This document shows, in pieces, positions 34,772-44,938 of a stretch of DNA of 64,000 nucleotides. Each line of letters begins with the position of its first letter. The first letter of the stretch is position 1. The notes under the pieces are model-generated. The model had not been told where the DNA came from. It searched no databases and saw only the letters and a program-made list of their open reading frames with translations. The DNA lies in the NCBI RefSeq assembly GCF_963667405.1, contig NZ_OY763408.1:705757-769756 (forward strand). Direction: 5' to 3'. The translations under genes and the position numbers were made by a program. The stretch comes from an uncultured Sphaerochaeta sp. (GTDB lineage: Bacteria > Spirochaetota > Spirochaetia > Sphaerochaetales > Sphaerochaetaceae).

Positions 34772-36535
34772 ATGCTGAAAGCGGTACGTGAGACGTGGAA
34801 GACCTTGATCGAGGAGCAGTTGGCTCTCTATGCGAAATCGGTATTGGCAGTGGATGCTGCACTCCCTCCCTTGGCGGTGCAGACCCCTCCCAAGCCGGAG
34901 TTGGGAGACCTTGCTTTCCCGCTTTTTGCCTATGCAAATACGCTGAGAACATCCCCACCGCTTCTTGCCCAGGAACTGAAAACCCGTATTGAGGCTCTCC
35001 CGCATCGTCCGGCAGGCGAACTTCTGGTTGCCGGCCCCTACCTGAATGTCCGCATCGACATGGCCGATATCGCCACCGCCTTGCAACAGAAGATTGCCCA
35101 GGATGGGGAGCATTACGGGACCAACTCCAGCATGGAAGGCAAGCGGGTGACCATCGAGTTCAGCTGCCCGAATACCAACAAACCCCTGCATCTGGGGCAT
35201 ATGCGCAATGACAGTCTCGGCGAGAGTGTTGCGGCACTGCTGAAAGCGAACGGTGCCACGGTGCGCAAGGTCAATCTGATCAACAACCGTGGGGTGCACA
35301 TCTGCAAGTCCATGCTTGCCTACCAGAAGTTCGGAAACGGGGAGACCCCCCAGTCCAGCAACATCAAGGGTGACCACCTGGTGGGCAAATACTATGTGAA
35401 GTTTGCCCAGTGGGCAAAGGAAGACCCTTCTGCCGAGGAGCAGGCCCAGCAGATGCTGGTGAAGTGGGAGCAGGGTGATGAGGAGACCATTGCCCTGTGG
35501 AAGCTGATGAACGGCTGGACGTTGGACGGACTTGCCGAGAGCTATGGGAAGATGGGCATCAGTTTTGATGCCTACTACTACGAGTCGGAAACCTACAAGT
35601 TCGGAAAGGATGAGATTCTCAAGGGCTTGGAGGACGGGGTGTTCTATCGGGAAGCTGACGGCTCCGTATGGGTGGATCTTGAGTCCATCAAGCTCGACAA
35701 GAAGGTGCTGCTGCGCAAGGATGGAACCAGCCTGTACATGACACAGGACGTGGGTACTGCCATCATGCGTCACAAGGACTGGCCGTTTGATTCACTTATC
35801 TATGTGGTTGCGAGCGAGCAGCAGTACCACTTCAGGGTGCTCTTCCATGTGCTTGGCCTGCTTGGCTACCGTTGGGCAAAGGACCTGCACCACCTCTCCT
35901 ACGGGATGGTGAATCTTCCTGAGGGGAAGATGAAGAGCCGCGAGGGTACGGTGGTCGATGCCGATGAGCTGGTGGATACCCTTACCGAGCTTGCCCGCAA
36001 CGAGATTCGCGAAAAGGAACGGGAAGCGCTGGTCGATGATGTGGACAAGACGAGTCACAGCATCGCACTCGGAGCGCTGAACTACTACCTCCTGCAGGTC
36101 ACTCCTACCAAGGATATGATCTTCAATCCTGCCGAGTCGATCTCGTTCAACGGCAACACCGGCCCCTACCTGCAGTACATGGGGGCTCGCATCTCCAGCA
36201 TGCTTCGCAAGTTTGAGTCAGATCACCAGCATCTCCATGAGACCGCATTCGACAGCAGCTTGCTCTCTCTCAGTGATGAGCGTGAGCTGATCAAGCAGAT
36301 CGCCCTCTATCCTGAGGTGGTTGAGAAGGCTGGAGCCGAATACGATCCTTCGCTGCTTTGTTCCTACCTGTATGAGGTGAGCAAGCTGTTCAGCCGCTGG
36401 TACCACGATAATCAGGTACTCAAGGCTTCCACCCCAGAGCTGGTGCGCGCCCGCATAGAACTGTCTAGGATGGTCCTGCAGGTGCTGATGAATGCCTTCA
36501 ATCTCATCGGGGTGCCCTTCCTCGCTTCTATGTGA
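34772..36535 (+). CDS. argS: Arginyl-tRNA synthetase
   Basis: 587-residue class I aminoacyl-tRNA synthetase. It has the N-terminal Add-1 domain, HIGH-type motif HLGHMRND (about residue 147), KMKSREGT as KMSKS equivalent (about 388), and a helical anticodon-binding C-terminus (DALR type). AGAAAGGAAA precedes the ATG. Full length and intact. Confidence 0.95.
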   Translation: MLKAVRETWKTLIEEQLALYAKSVLAVDAALPPLAVQTPPKPELGDLAFPLFAYANTLRTSPPLLAQELKTRIEALPHRPAGELLVAGPYLNVRIDMADIATALQQKIAQDGEHYGTNSSMEGKRVTIEFSCPNTNKPLHLGHMRNDSLGESVAALLKANGATVRKVNLINNRGVHICKSMLAYQKFGNGETPQSSNIKGDHLVGKYYVKFAQWAKEDPSAEEQAQQMLVKWEQGDEETIALWKLMNGWTLDGLAESYGKMGISFDAYYYESETYKFGKDEILKGLEDGVFYREADGSVWVDLESIKLDKKVLLRKDGTSLYMTQDVGTAIMRHKDWPFDSLIYVVASEQQYHFRVLFHVLGLLGYRWAKDLHHLSYGMVNLPEGKMKSREGTVVDADELVDTLTELARNEIREKEREALVDDVDKTSHSIALGALNYYLLQVTPTKDMIFNPAESISFNGNTGPYLQYMGARISSMLRKFESDHQHLHETAFDSSLLSLSDERELIKQIALYPEVVEKAGAEYDPSLLCSYLYEVSKLFSRWYHDNQVLKASTPELVRARIELSRMVLQVLMNAFNLIGVPFLASM

Positions 36536-37111
36536 TCACGCTCCCTGATACAGGGTGCAGAAGCGATTGACAAACCTTTCTTCCTCCCATTCCAGGTCCT
36601 CCTCCTCGTCGAGGAGGACTCTTCTGAGGAAGTGCTGGACGATGCAACTGAAACTCAGTCGGGCAAGATCCAGATCATCAATGGTCAGGCGCCCGCTTTC
36701 ATTCAGACTTTCCAACAAGACGCCGCTCTGGCCTGCAAGCATTTCATCCAGGGTGGCTTTGATGCGTCTTGCCTCTGGATGGGTGAAGGCCTCGGACTCG
36801 ATGATCCTGTAGAAGTAACGCATCGGTTCCCCTTCATAGACGGCGTGCCAATGGTCCATGGCCCGCATCAGGACCTCAGAAGCCTTGCCCTGGAGGCTGA
36901 TGGTGGCCATCTGCTGGTAGGCAAGGGTGTTGCAGTAGGCAAAGAGTGCTTCTATGAGCTCATCCCTGCTGGCAAAGTGGTGAAATATTGCTGCTTTGCT
37001 GATGGAGTTCTCCTTGGCAAGGACGGAGAGTGAGATTGCATCAAGGCCCTTTTCGGAACCCAATTTGAGCAGCGAGAGAATGAGATTCTGTTTGGTCAAG
37101 GTGGTATGCAT
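36536..37111 (-). CDS. TetR-family transcriptional regulator
   Basis: 191-residue regulator. The N-terminal helix-turn-helix spans about residues 8-53 (LGSEKGLDAISLSVLAKENSISKAAIFHHF in the TetR pattern); the C-terminal ligand domain is divergent. No enzyme or pump gene is adjacent, so it may act elsewhere as well as on itself. Its start lies 5 nt from a possible -10 (TAGTAT), and a 20-bp imperfect dyad occupies the spacer of that promoter, indicating autorepression. Confidence 0.88.
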   Translation of the reverse strand: MHTTLTKQNLILSLLKLGSEKGLDAISLSVLAKENSISKAAIFHHFASRDELIEALFAYCNTLAYQQMATISLQGKASEVLMRAMDHWHAVYEGEPMRYFYRIIESEAFTHPEARRIKATLDEMLAGQSGVLLESLNESGRLTIDDLDLARLSFSCIVQHFLRRVLLDEEEDLEWEEERFVNRFCTLYQGA

Positions 37112-37117
37112 ACGTTA

Positions 37118-37147
37118 TACTAACCTATCGGTCGGTAAGTTTTCAAG
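37118..37147 (-). promoter_or_regulatory. tetR promoter with 20-bp operator-like dyad
   Basis: Minus strand TTGAAA (37147-37142), 18-nt spacer, TAGTAT (37123-37118), then aacgt to ATG 37111. The dyad CTAACCTATCGGTCGGTAAG (37120-37139) matches its own reverse complement at 14 of 20 positions with central CG. It covers the spacer and part of the -10, as expected for a TetR autoregulatory operator. Confidence 0.55.
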
Positions 37148-37188
37148 CGCTTTTTCTTTGTTTTTCAATCAATTATGCGAAAATGTTG

Positions 37189-37218
37189 TTGAACCTTTTC
37201 AGGCAATTGTGGTATAAG
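37189..37218 (+). promoter_or_regulatory. rplU-rpmA-obg operon promoter
   Basis: TTGAAC (37189-37194), 18-nt spacer, TATAAG (37213-37218). The predicted start near 37225 leaves a leader of about 30 nt before rplU. Confidence 0.6.
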
Positions 37219-37255
37219 GGACGAGCACAAACTAAACCTAAGGATGAATATCGAC

Positions 37256-37570
37256 ATGTACGCACTTGTAGAGATTCTCGGAAAGCAGTACAAGGCCGTC
37301 GAAGGGGAAACCGTTCAGGTTGATCATATCAGCCAGAGTGAAGCCGGTTCCGCTCTTGAGTACGCCACCGTTCTCGCCATTGTGGATGAGAACAATGCAA
37401 AGTTTGGCACCCCGTATGTAGCCGATGCGGTTGTCAAGGCAACCCTCGTTGGAGATTTGAAGGGTGACAAGATCAGAGTGTTCAAGAAGAAGCGCCGCAA
37501 GGGCTATCGCAGGACCCAGGGTCACCGTCAGCGGTACTCCCTGATCACGATCGACAAGATCATTGCATAA
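37256..37570 (+). CDS. rplU: Ribosomal protein L21
   Basis: 104-residue 50S subunit protein. The sequence begins [14 protein letters not shown], which fits the L21 family start, and ends in the basic [20 protein letters not shown] region. ATG 37256 is chosen over the in-frame ATG at 37244 because AAGGA (37240-37244) is properly spaced only for the former. Confidence 0.95.
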   Translation: MYALVEILGKQYKAVEGETVQVDHISQSEAGSALEYATVLAIVDENNAKFGTPYVADAVVKATLVGDLKGDKIRVFKKKRRKGYRRTQGHRQRYSLITIDKIIA

Positions 37571-37582
37571 GGAGGACTGAAG

Positions 37583-38948
<1,366 letters not shown>

Positions 38949-38958
38949 GAGGGGCTTG

Positions 38959-39603
38959 GTGACAAAGGCAGTACCCACTGCAATGGTAGGAGGGAGTTTC
39001 GACCCGGTACACCTTGGGCACCTGCATTTGGTGCATACGGTTGCAACCACCACCCCCTATCGTCGGTTCATCTTTGTTCCTGTGGCTCGCAACAATTTCA
39101 AGCAAGAAGCAAGAACTGCCGATGCAGAGCATCGCATGCGCATGCTTACCCTTGGTTTTGCCTCGTATCGGGAATACTATCCCGATGACCCGGAGCTTGA
39201 GTTTGTCTTTGATGAGTGTGAACTCAAGCGAGGGGGAATCTCCTATACCTACGACACGGTCAAACACCTCTATTTGCACTACCCGATCAAGGGAAGGCTG
39301 GCAGTGGTCATGGGCGACGATCTTGTCCAAAGCCTGGACAAGTGGCATGCCTATGAGCAGCTGAAAGAGTTGGTCTCTTTTGTGGTGATCCGACGAAACA
39401 GCTTGCAAAGCTCTTTCGCCGACCCCGGTGCCGATTTGCAATATCTGGACAATCCCCTGCTTGAAGACAGCTCCACGCGAATCCGTGAGGCGTTGATGGC
39501 TTTGGGTGAAGGCCAGTCGCTCTCAGCCGAAATTGCTTCCCTGATGCCTGAGGAGGTTGCATCGTATGTCCAGGACCATCGACTGTACCGCACTCGAAGC
39601 TGA
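38959..39603 (+). CDS. nadD: Nicotinate-nucleotide adenylyltransferase
   Basis: 214-residue enzyme adenylating nicotinate mononucleotide in NAD synthesis. The nucleotidyltransferase signature MVGGSFDPVHLGHLHL is at residues 9-24 and the C-terminal STRIREALM segment is present. A GTG start at 38959 is preferred because AGGAGGG lies 5 nt upstream; the ATG at residue 9 would cut too close to the signature. Overlaps yqeK by 38 nt. Confidence 0.92.
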   Translation: MTKAVPTAMVGGSFDPVHLGHLHLVHTVATTTPYRRFIFVPVARNNFKQEARTADAEHRMRMLTLGFASYREYYPDDPELEFVFDECELKRGGISYTYDTVKHLYLHYPIKGRLAVVMGDDLVQSLDKWHAYEQLKELVSFVVIRRNSLQSSFADPGADLQYLDNPLLEDSSTRIREALMALGEGQSLSAEIASLMPEEVASYVQDHRLYRTRS

Positions 39604-40150
39604 ATTGAGGGGTACACTCAGTACCAAACGCTTTCAGCACAGCCTCTCGGTGAGTCAGACGTGTGTGGATCTTTCGCAACAGTATCAGGAGCACCTGGAT
39701 GAAAATCTGCTCAGAGCCTGTGGCCTGATGCACGACATGGCGAGGGAGTGGACAGACGACCAGTTGCTCACCTTTGCCCACGAGCATGAGCTCAACCTGG
39801 AATCTGAAGAGTGGGAGTATCCTGTGTTGCTGCATGCCCCGGTTGCAGCAGAGCTGCTGGCCCAGCGGGATTTCCCCACGGAGCTTTGCCTTGCTGTGCG
39901 TCACCACAGTCTCGGCAGCAAGAACATGGGTCGGATGGGGCTGGTACTCTATCTCGCCGATTATCTCGAGCCGAACCGCAGTCATCTGGATGCACAGCTT
40001 CGAGCAGAGTTGCTCAAAGCTCCCACCTTGGAAGGTCTTTGTCTGAAGGTGATGGAAATGGAAGGTGAGTACCTCAGAAAGAAAGGAAAGAAAAGCTCGG
40101 AGGTGAGCCAATCCCTCAAGCAGTTCCTGGATGCGGGAGGACGGTTGTGA
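39566..40150 (+). CDS. yqeK: YqeK-type HD phosphohydrolase (Ap4A hydrolase family)
   Basis: 194-residue HD-domain protein. Metal residues are in KRFQHSLSVSQ (about 21), CGLMHDMAREW (about 54) and HAPVAAELL/RHHSLGS. YqeK enzymes hydrolyse diadenosine tetraphosphate symmetrically. Position between nadD and rsfS is the standard neighbourhood. ATG 39566 has GAGGAGG 10 nt upstream, whereas the TTG at 39557 is too close to it. Confidence 0.88.
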   Translation: MSRTIDCTALEAELRGTLSTKRFQHSLSVSQTCVDLSQQYQEHLDENLLRACGLMHDMAREWTDDQLLTFAHEHELNLESEEWEYPVLLHAPVAAELLAQRDFPTELCLAVRHHSLGSKNMGRMGLVLYLADYLEPNRSHLDAQLRAELLKAPTLEGLCLKVMEMEGEYLRKKGKKSSEVSQSLKQFLDAGGRL

Positions 40151-40743
40151 GAAAGGGCGTATTGGCAGTGTGCACCCTTTTTTTGCTTGTCTCCTGTACT
40201 CATGATGACCTGGTTTCCCCAGCGTTGTACGGCTTGTACGGGGAAGAGATGGCTGTTGTTGCCTTTGGGCAGAAGGATAGGATTGCAGTTGTACAGCTTC
40301 CCCCTTCCCTGATCACTGCCTATGCTGAACATACAGCACTGGATGCAGGCAAGGCGTTTGTCAATTTGGTGGGACTCCCTGCTGCACAGGTGGTGGAGAT
40401 CCCTTCTGAAAACCTGCTTGCCTTCGAGGGGCTTCTGACCACGCTTGCCGCTACCGCCAGGGGCGTAGAGGCCTCCCTTGTTGATGATCAGATGCGTCTT
40501 GAAGTATTGGCAGAGAGTGCAGCATACTTGAGGAAAACGGAGTTGGCAGATACACTGGCTCACATCAGTGGCTTGGAAGATCCTCTTGCTTCCCTGCAGC
40601 AGGCCAAAGAGGTACAGGTCTTCGATATGAGGACCGTTATGGAACAGAACACGGAAACAATCGACTGGGAAGGCGTTCATGCATATCTCAAGCAGTATCT
40701 TGGGATGGTGGGGCGCTACCAGCAGAGGAGTAGAGAGAGATGA
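40147..40743 (+). CDS. Predicted lipoprotein of unknown function
   Basis: 198 residues starting at GTG 40147 (GTGA overlap with yqeK). A signal peptide ends in a lipobox FLLVSC at about residues 12-17, so it is likely a lipoprotein. No family is recognised with confidence. In many bacteria a LytR/CpsA/Psr gene lies between yqeK and rsfS, and the segment LPPSLITAYAEH through VNLVGLPAAQVVEI recalls parts of that fold. A reduced LCP-like protein is thus possible but unproven. It is followed immediately by rsfS with a 4-nt overlap. Confidence 0.7.
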   Translation: MRKGVLAVCTLFLLVSCTHDDLVSPALYGLYGEEMAVVAFGQKDRIAVVQLPPSLITAYAEHTALDAGKAFVNLVGLPAAQVVEIPSENLLAFEGLLTTLAATARGVEASLVDDQMRLEVLAESAAYLRKTELADTLAHISGLEDPLASLQQAKEVQVFDMRTVMEQNTETIDWEGVHAYLKQYLGMVGRYQQRSRER

Positions 40744-41078
40744 ATGAATTGGTACTGGGCAATGCAAAGATGATCGCCCAATTTCTTGAAGACCATAAGT
40801 GTAAGGATATCAGCGTTCTTGATGTAAGCGAGGAGTGCTCATGGGCAGATTGCTTCATCATTGCGACAGTCTCCAGCGTCGGGCATTTGCGCGGTGTTGC
40901 ACACGAGCTGTGGGGAGAACTGAACACGATTGGCCTCGAGGTTGCGAACCGCCACAAGAAGCCTTCCGGCGATGGCTGGGAACTGGTCGACTGCGGTGAT
41001 ATCGTGATCCATTTGATGAGCAGCGAGCTCAGGGAGTTCTACTCCCTGGAGAAACTCTGGCAGAAGCGAGAGCTGTAA
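40740..41078 (+). CDS. rsfS: Ribosomal silencing factor RsfS
   Basis: 112-residue RsfS/YbeB/Iojap protein, which binds L14 and blocks subunit joining in starvation. It shows the family pattern DISVLDVSEECSWADCFIIATVSS and the C-terminal GDIVIHLMSSELREFYSLEKLW. Last gene of the string running from rplU; converges with lacI with no space between stops. Confidence 0.94.
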   Translation: MNELVLGNAKMIAQFLEDHKCKDISVLDVSEECSWADCFIIATVSSVGHLRGVAHELWGELNTIGLEVANRHKKPSGDGWELVDCGDIVIHLMSSELREFYSLEKLWQKREL

Positions 41079-42107
41079 TCAGTCCTCAATATTCTCCCGG
41101 ATCTTGATGAAGGTCCGGGTGATGGTGTCCACGACAGGGTCTTGCCGATTCATCAGATGGAAGAACAACTTCTGGATGGCATCATAGCCCTGCCGATGTG
41201 GCTCCTGGCAGAGCGTACAGGTGATGGTTCCTTCACGTACCAAGTCTTTGGTTGAAGGGATGTCATCGAAACTGAATACGTTCAGGTGCTTTGCATTCCC
41301 TGCCTGCTTTATTGCTCTGCAGGCACCTTCCACCCCCGCCGCGGTAATATAGACACAGTTTGTCTCAGGATGTGCTTCCAAGCGTGACAGCGTCTTTTGG
41401 AACGCTTGCTCATCATCGTCAAGACTCTCATAGGTATCGATGATGGAGTGTTCGAGATTGCGCTCAGCCAACCCTTGCAGGAAACCTTCGATGCGTTGCT
41501 GATGCCCCTTCATGTTGAAGGAGCCGGTCATGATGAGGATATTCTGCTTTTGCTTGCAAGCGAGGGCGAGCAACCCGCTTGCTGTCTTGCCTGCCAGAAA
41601 GTAATCGGGACCGACATAGCAGAGGCGGTGCGTATTGCTGATATCGGTATTCACCGTAACGACAGTGGTACCAGCGGCGGTAAGCCGGTCGACAGCCTCG
41701 ATGACCGGCTCTACATCAATGGTTGTCAGGCACAACCCATCGTAATGTTTCCGCTGCAATTGCTCGATCATGTGCAGATGCACAGAGCAATCGAAGGATT
41801 TCACCTCATAGATATCAATACTTACCCCAAAGTCAGCGAGTTCACGTTCTGCCTGGCGAAAGCCGGAAATGACATCTACAAAGAAAGGATTTCCAATGCT
41901 GGGAAGCAGACACCCGATTCTCAGCGGCTGCTTGCGGGTAGCCAACGCCTTTCCTGCGAGGTTGGGAATGAACCCCAACTCCTTGGCGATGGTCTTTACC
42001 CGCTGGGCAACTTCTTGGTTCACCCCTTTTCGATTATGCAGGACCCTGTCCACCGTTCCGCGTGAGACTCCTGCTTTCTTTGCGATATCCCTGATTGTTA
42101 CAGCCAT
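41079..42107 (-). CDS. LacI-family regulator of the sugar transporter operon
   Basis: 342-residue repressor. The helix-turn-helix is at residues 4-25 (IRDIAKKAGVSRGTVDRVLHNR) followed by the hinge region and a periplasmic-binding-protein-like sensor domain from about residue 62. It lies 53 nt downstream of the permease in the same direction and is probably part of the chvE operon. A 12-bp palindrome with central CG at 46130-46141 just downstream of the chvE promoter is its likely operator. Confidence 0.9.
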   Translation of the reverse strand: MAVTIRDIAKKAGVSRGTVDRVLHNRKGVNQEVAQRVKTIAKELGFIPNLAGKALATRKQPLRIGCLLPSIGNPFFVDVISGFRQAERELADFGVSIDIYEVKSFDCSVHLHMIEQLQRKHYDGLCLTTIDVEPVIEAVDRLTAAGTTVVTVNTDISNTHRLCYVGPDYFLAGKTASGLLALACKQKQNILIMTGSFNMKGHQQRIEGFLQGLAERNLEHSIIDTYESLDDDEQAFQKTLSRLEAHPETNCVYITAAGVEGACRAIKQAGNAKHLNVFSFDDIPSTKDLVREGTITCTLCQEPHRQGYDAIQKLFFHLMNRQDPVVDTITRTFIKIRENIED

Positions 42108-42160
42108 AGGTTTCCTTCTCTGGGGAGCATAGACGACATCATACAGAGAAGCAAGACTGC

Positions 42161-43342
42161 CTAACTGGATTTCACGCGCTTCTTGCTCAGCACATCAAAT
42201 ACTACTGCAGCAAGCACGACGATGCCCTTTACAGCCCGTTGCCAGTTGGCATCAATACCAAGGATGGACATACCATTGTTCAGAACGCCCATGAAGATGG
42301 CTCCGATGATTGCTCCCCCTATCGTACCCGTTCCACCATATGCAGACGCACCACCGATGAAACAGGATCCGATGGCATCCATCTCATAGTTGGTCCCTGC
42401 AGTGGGGGCGGCAGAATTGAAGCGGGCCACACCTACCAAGGCTGCCACAGCAGAGAGGAATCCCATGTTGGTATAGGCAAAGAAGAGCACACGGTTGGTG
42501 TCAATGCCGGAGAGCTTTGCAGCCTTCTCATTGCCTCCCATTGCGTACAGGTGGCGACCAGGAACCGTTCGGCTGGTGAAATAGCTGTATCCAAGCACGA
42601 TGACTGCCAAGAGGATCAGGACCACGGGGATGCCCTTGTGCATGCCGAGCAGACCGAACACCACCAGTACCGCTGCAGAGAGCAGGACAACGCGGATGAT
42701 CGTGAAGACCAGAGCCTCGGTCTGGTAGCCTTTCTTCTTCTTGGTATAACGGTCGAAGAATGACCAAGTGCCGAAAATGACACTGACGATGATACCAACC
42801 GTGAAGGTGACCGTGAAGATGACCGATGCATCATCGACCTTGGGAAGGAAGCTGGTGAAATATCGGGTATAGGACTCTGGGAAGGGGCTGATGGTCAACC
42901 CATTGAGAATCAAAAGGGCCACACCACGCCAAAGCAACATGCCGGCCAGGGTGACGATGAAGGGAGGAATGCGGATGTAGGCAATCCAGAATCCCTGCCA
43001 AGCACCGATCGCAATGCCTGCAATCAAACAAATGAGAATCGAGACATAGACGTTCCAGTGCAGATTCACTACCAAGGTACCTGCCAAGGCTCCCACCAAG
43101 GCTACTACAGAACCTACGGAAAGATCGATGTTTCCACCGGTGAGGATGCACAGGAGCATACCTGAAGCCAAGATAACCACATAGGCATTCTGACTGATGA
43201 GGTTGGAGATGTTGGCTGGGGCAAACAGCGAGCCCCTCCCACCACTGGTGATGAGCACCTGGAAGAGCACCATGGTTGCCAAAAGCACGAGCAGCATTGA
43301 GTTCTTCTTCAGAGTTTCCTTTATGCCCAGGTTATGAATCAT
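42161..43342 (-). CDS. mmsB: Sugar ABC transporter permease (GguB/MmsB-type)
   Basis: 393-residue polytopic permease (BPD_transp_2) with LTGGNIDLSVGSVVALVGALAG (about residue 67), the signature of ribose/xylose-type permeases. The inserted hydrophilic loop around 195-210 and overall length match the multiple-monosaccharide GguB/XylH group. Start 43342 overlaps the ATPase stop (ATGA); the longer frame to 43378 is less likely. Confidence 0.9.
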   Translation of the reverse strand: MIHNLGIKETLKKNSMLLVLLATMVLFQVLITSGGRGSLFAPANISNLISQNAYVVILASGMLLCILTGGNIDLSVGSVVALVGALAGTLVVNLHWNVYVSILICLIAGIAIGAWQGFWIAYIRIPPFIVTLAGMLLWRGVALLILNGLTISPFPESYTRYFTSFLPKVDDASVIFTVTFTVGIIVSVIFGTWSFFDRYTKKKKGYQTEALVFTIIRVVLLSAAVLVVFGLLGMHKGIPVVLILLAVIVLGYSYFTSRTVPGRHLYAMGGNEKAAKLSGIDTNRVLFFAYTNMGFLSAVAALVGVARFNSAAPTAGTNYEMDAIGSCFIGGASAYGGTGTIGGAIIGAIFMGVLNNGMSILGIDANWQRAVKGIVVLAAVVFDVLSKKRVKSS

Positions 43343-44883
43343 GATTGTCCCGCTCCTTTCTGATTCTTTACTATACATGTCATGATAGCTTCTTGACTCG
43401 CCTCTTTCTGTGTCATCTCTCCGACAATCTTGCCTTCGCTCAGGACATAGATCCGGTCACAGATGCCCAGGATTTCCGGCATCTCGGAAGAGATGACCAG
43501 TACCGATTTTCCTTCCTCGGCGAGTTGGTTGATGATGCAGTAGATTTCGTACTTGGCACCGACATCGATTCCTCTGGTCGGTTCATCGAGCAGAAGGATC
43601 TCCGGCTTGGCAAATATCCACTTGCCGAGCAACACCTTTTGCTGGTTTCCTCCCGACAGGTTGTTTACATCCTCCCTGACGGTGGAGCACTTGGTATGGA
43701 GCTGCTCAACTATCTGCTGGGAAACCTGCAGTTCCAGGTCCGAATCAATGACCTGATGATTGCTCACCCCTTTCAGATTGGCCAAGGTGGTATTCTCCAT
43801 GATTGTCTTGGAGAGGATCAGGCCGTTGCCTTTGCGGTCTTCCGTAACATAGGCAAGCTTGTTTTCGATGGCAGAGCGAACGGTATTCAGATTCACCTGC
43901 TTGCCGTTGATGCGCATCGTTCCGGTGATATTGCGACCGTAGCTCTTGCCGAACAAACTCATGGCAAACTCTGTGCGACCAGCGCCCATCAGGCCGCTGA
44001 TACCCACCACTTCACCACGATGTACTTTCACATTGATGTCTTCACAGACTTTCCGTCCTTCATAGAGAGGATGGTAAACTGTCCAGTTCTCGACCTCAAG
44101 GCTCACATCCCCGATGGTAGCCTTGCGCTTGGGGAAACGGTCGCTGATATTGCGGCCGACCATCGCCTTGATGATCTTGTTCTCTGCGAAACGCTCTTTC
44201 TGCTTGTCCATGGTAGTGATCACTTCCCCGTCACGGATGACCGTGATGCGATCGGCTACATAGGAGACCTCATTGAGTTTGTGGGAAATGAGGATGGAAG
44301 TCATCCCACGACTCTTGAACTGGAGCAGGAGGTCCAGAAGTTTCTTCGCTTCAGTATCATTGAGACTGGCGGTAGGCTCGTCAAGGATCAGCACCTTCAC
44401 GTTTTTTGCCAAAGCCTTGGCTATCTCAACCAGCTGTTGCTTGCCGACTCCGATATCCTTGATGGCAGTCTTTGAGGACTCCTCAAGTCCGACCAGGGCG
44501 AGCAGCTCGTCCGCCCGACTGTAGGTCTTGTCCCAGTCAATGCGGAAGGCGTGTCCTTGCTCATTCCCGAGAAACATGTTCTCAGCGATGGTGAGATAGG
44601 GTACCAGGGCAAGTTCCTGGTGGATGATGACAATCCCTTTCTCCTCACTATCCCTGATGGTATGGAAGTGGCATTGCTGACCGTGAACAAGAATCTCCCC
44701 ATCAAAGGAACCTGAAGGGTAGACGCCACTGAGTATGTTCATCAAGGTTGACTTACCAGCACCATTCTCGCCGACGATGGCATGAATTTCTCCCTGTTGG
44801 ACATCAAGGCTCACATCGCTGAGAGCCCGTACGCCAGGGAAGGTTTTGGTAATGTGTCTCATTTCCAGTAATAGGGTATCCAA
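43339..44883 (-). CDS. mmsA: Sugar ABC transporter ATP-binding protein (GguA/MmsA-type)
   Basis: 514 residues with two ABC domains. The first has Walker A GENGAGKSTLMN (about residue 38) and LILDEPTAS; the second has the reduced loop GLMGAGRTE and signature LSGGNQQKVLLGKW with LLLDEPTRG. This is the XylG/MglA/GguA organisation. A strong hairpin separates it from the upstream binding-protein gene. Confidence 0.92.
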   Translation of the reverse strand: MDTLLLEMRHITKTFPGVRALSDVSLDVQQGEIHAIVGENGAGKSTLMNILSGVYPSGSFDGEILVHGQQCHFHTIRDSEEKGIVIIHQELALVPYLTIAENMFLGNEQGHAFRIDWDKTYSRADELLALVGLEESSKTAIKDIGVGKQQLVEIAKALAKNVKVLILDEPTASLNDTEAKKLLDLLLQFKSRGMTSILISHKLNEVSYVADRITVIRDGEVITTMDKQKERFAENKIIKAMVGRNISDRFPKRKATIGDVSLEVENWTVYHPLYEGRKVCEDINVKVHRGEVVGISGLMGAGRTEFAMSLFGKSYGRNITGTMRINGKQVNLNTVRSAIENKLAYVTEDRKGNGLILSKTIMENTTLANLKGVSNHQVIDSDLELQVSQQIVEQLHTKCSTVREDVNNLSGGNQQKVLLGKWIFAKPEILLLDEPTRGIDVGAKYEIYCIINQLAEEGKSVLVISSEMPEILGICDRIYVLSEGKIVGEMTQKEASQEAIMTCIVKNQKGAGQS

Positions 44884-44900
44884 GACGGACCTCCAAAATG

Positions 44901-44923
44901 GGCGGGCAACAGAGTTGCCCGCC
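44901..44923 (-). repeat. Intercistronic hairpin between chvE-like and ATPase genes
   Basis: GGCGGGCAAC-AGA-GTTGCCCGCC is a perfect 10-bp stem with a 3-nt loop. On the minus strand it is followed by CATTTTGG, a poor terminator tail. It probably protects the 3' end of the binding-protein mRNA or causes partial termination, giving more binding protein than ATPase, as in other sugar operons. Confidence 0.75.
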
Positions 44924-44938
44924 GATGGTTTGGTGCAA

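Noticed and set aside
43345..44475. 376-codon open frame on the plus strand
   Set aside because: Antisense to the sugar transporter ATPase gene, whose two ABC domains are unambiguous.
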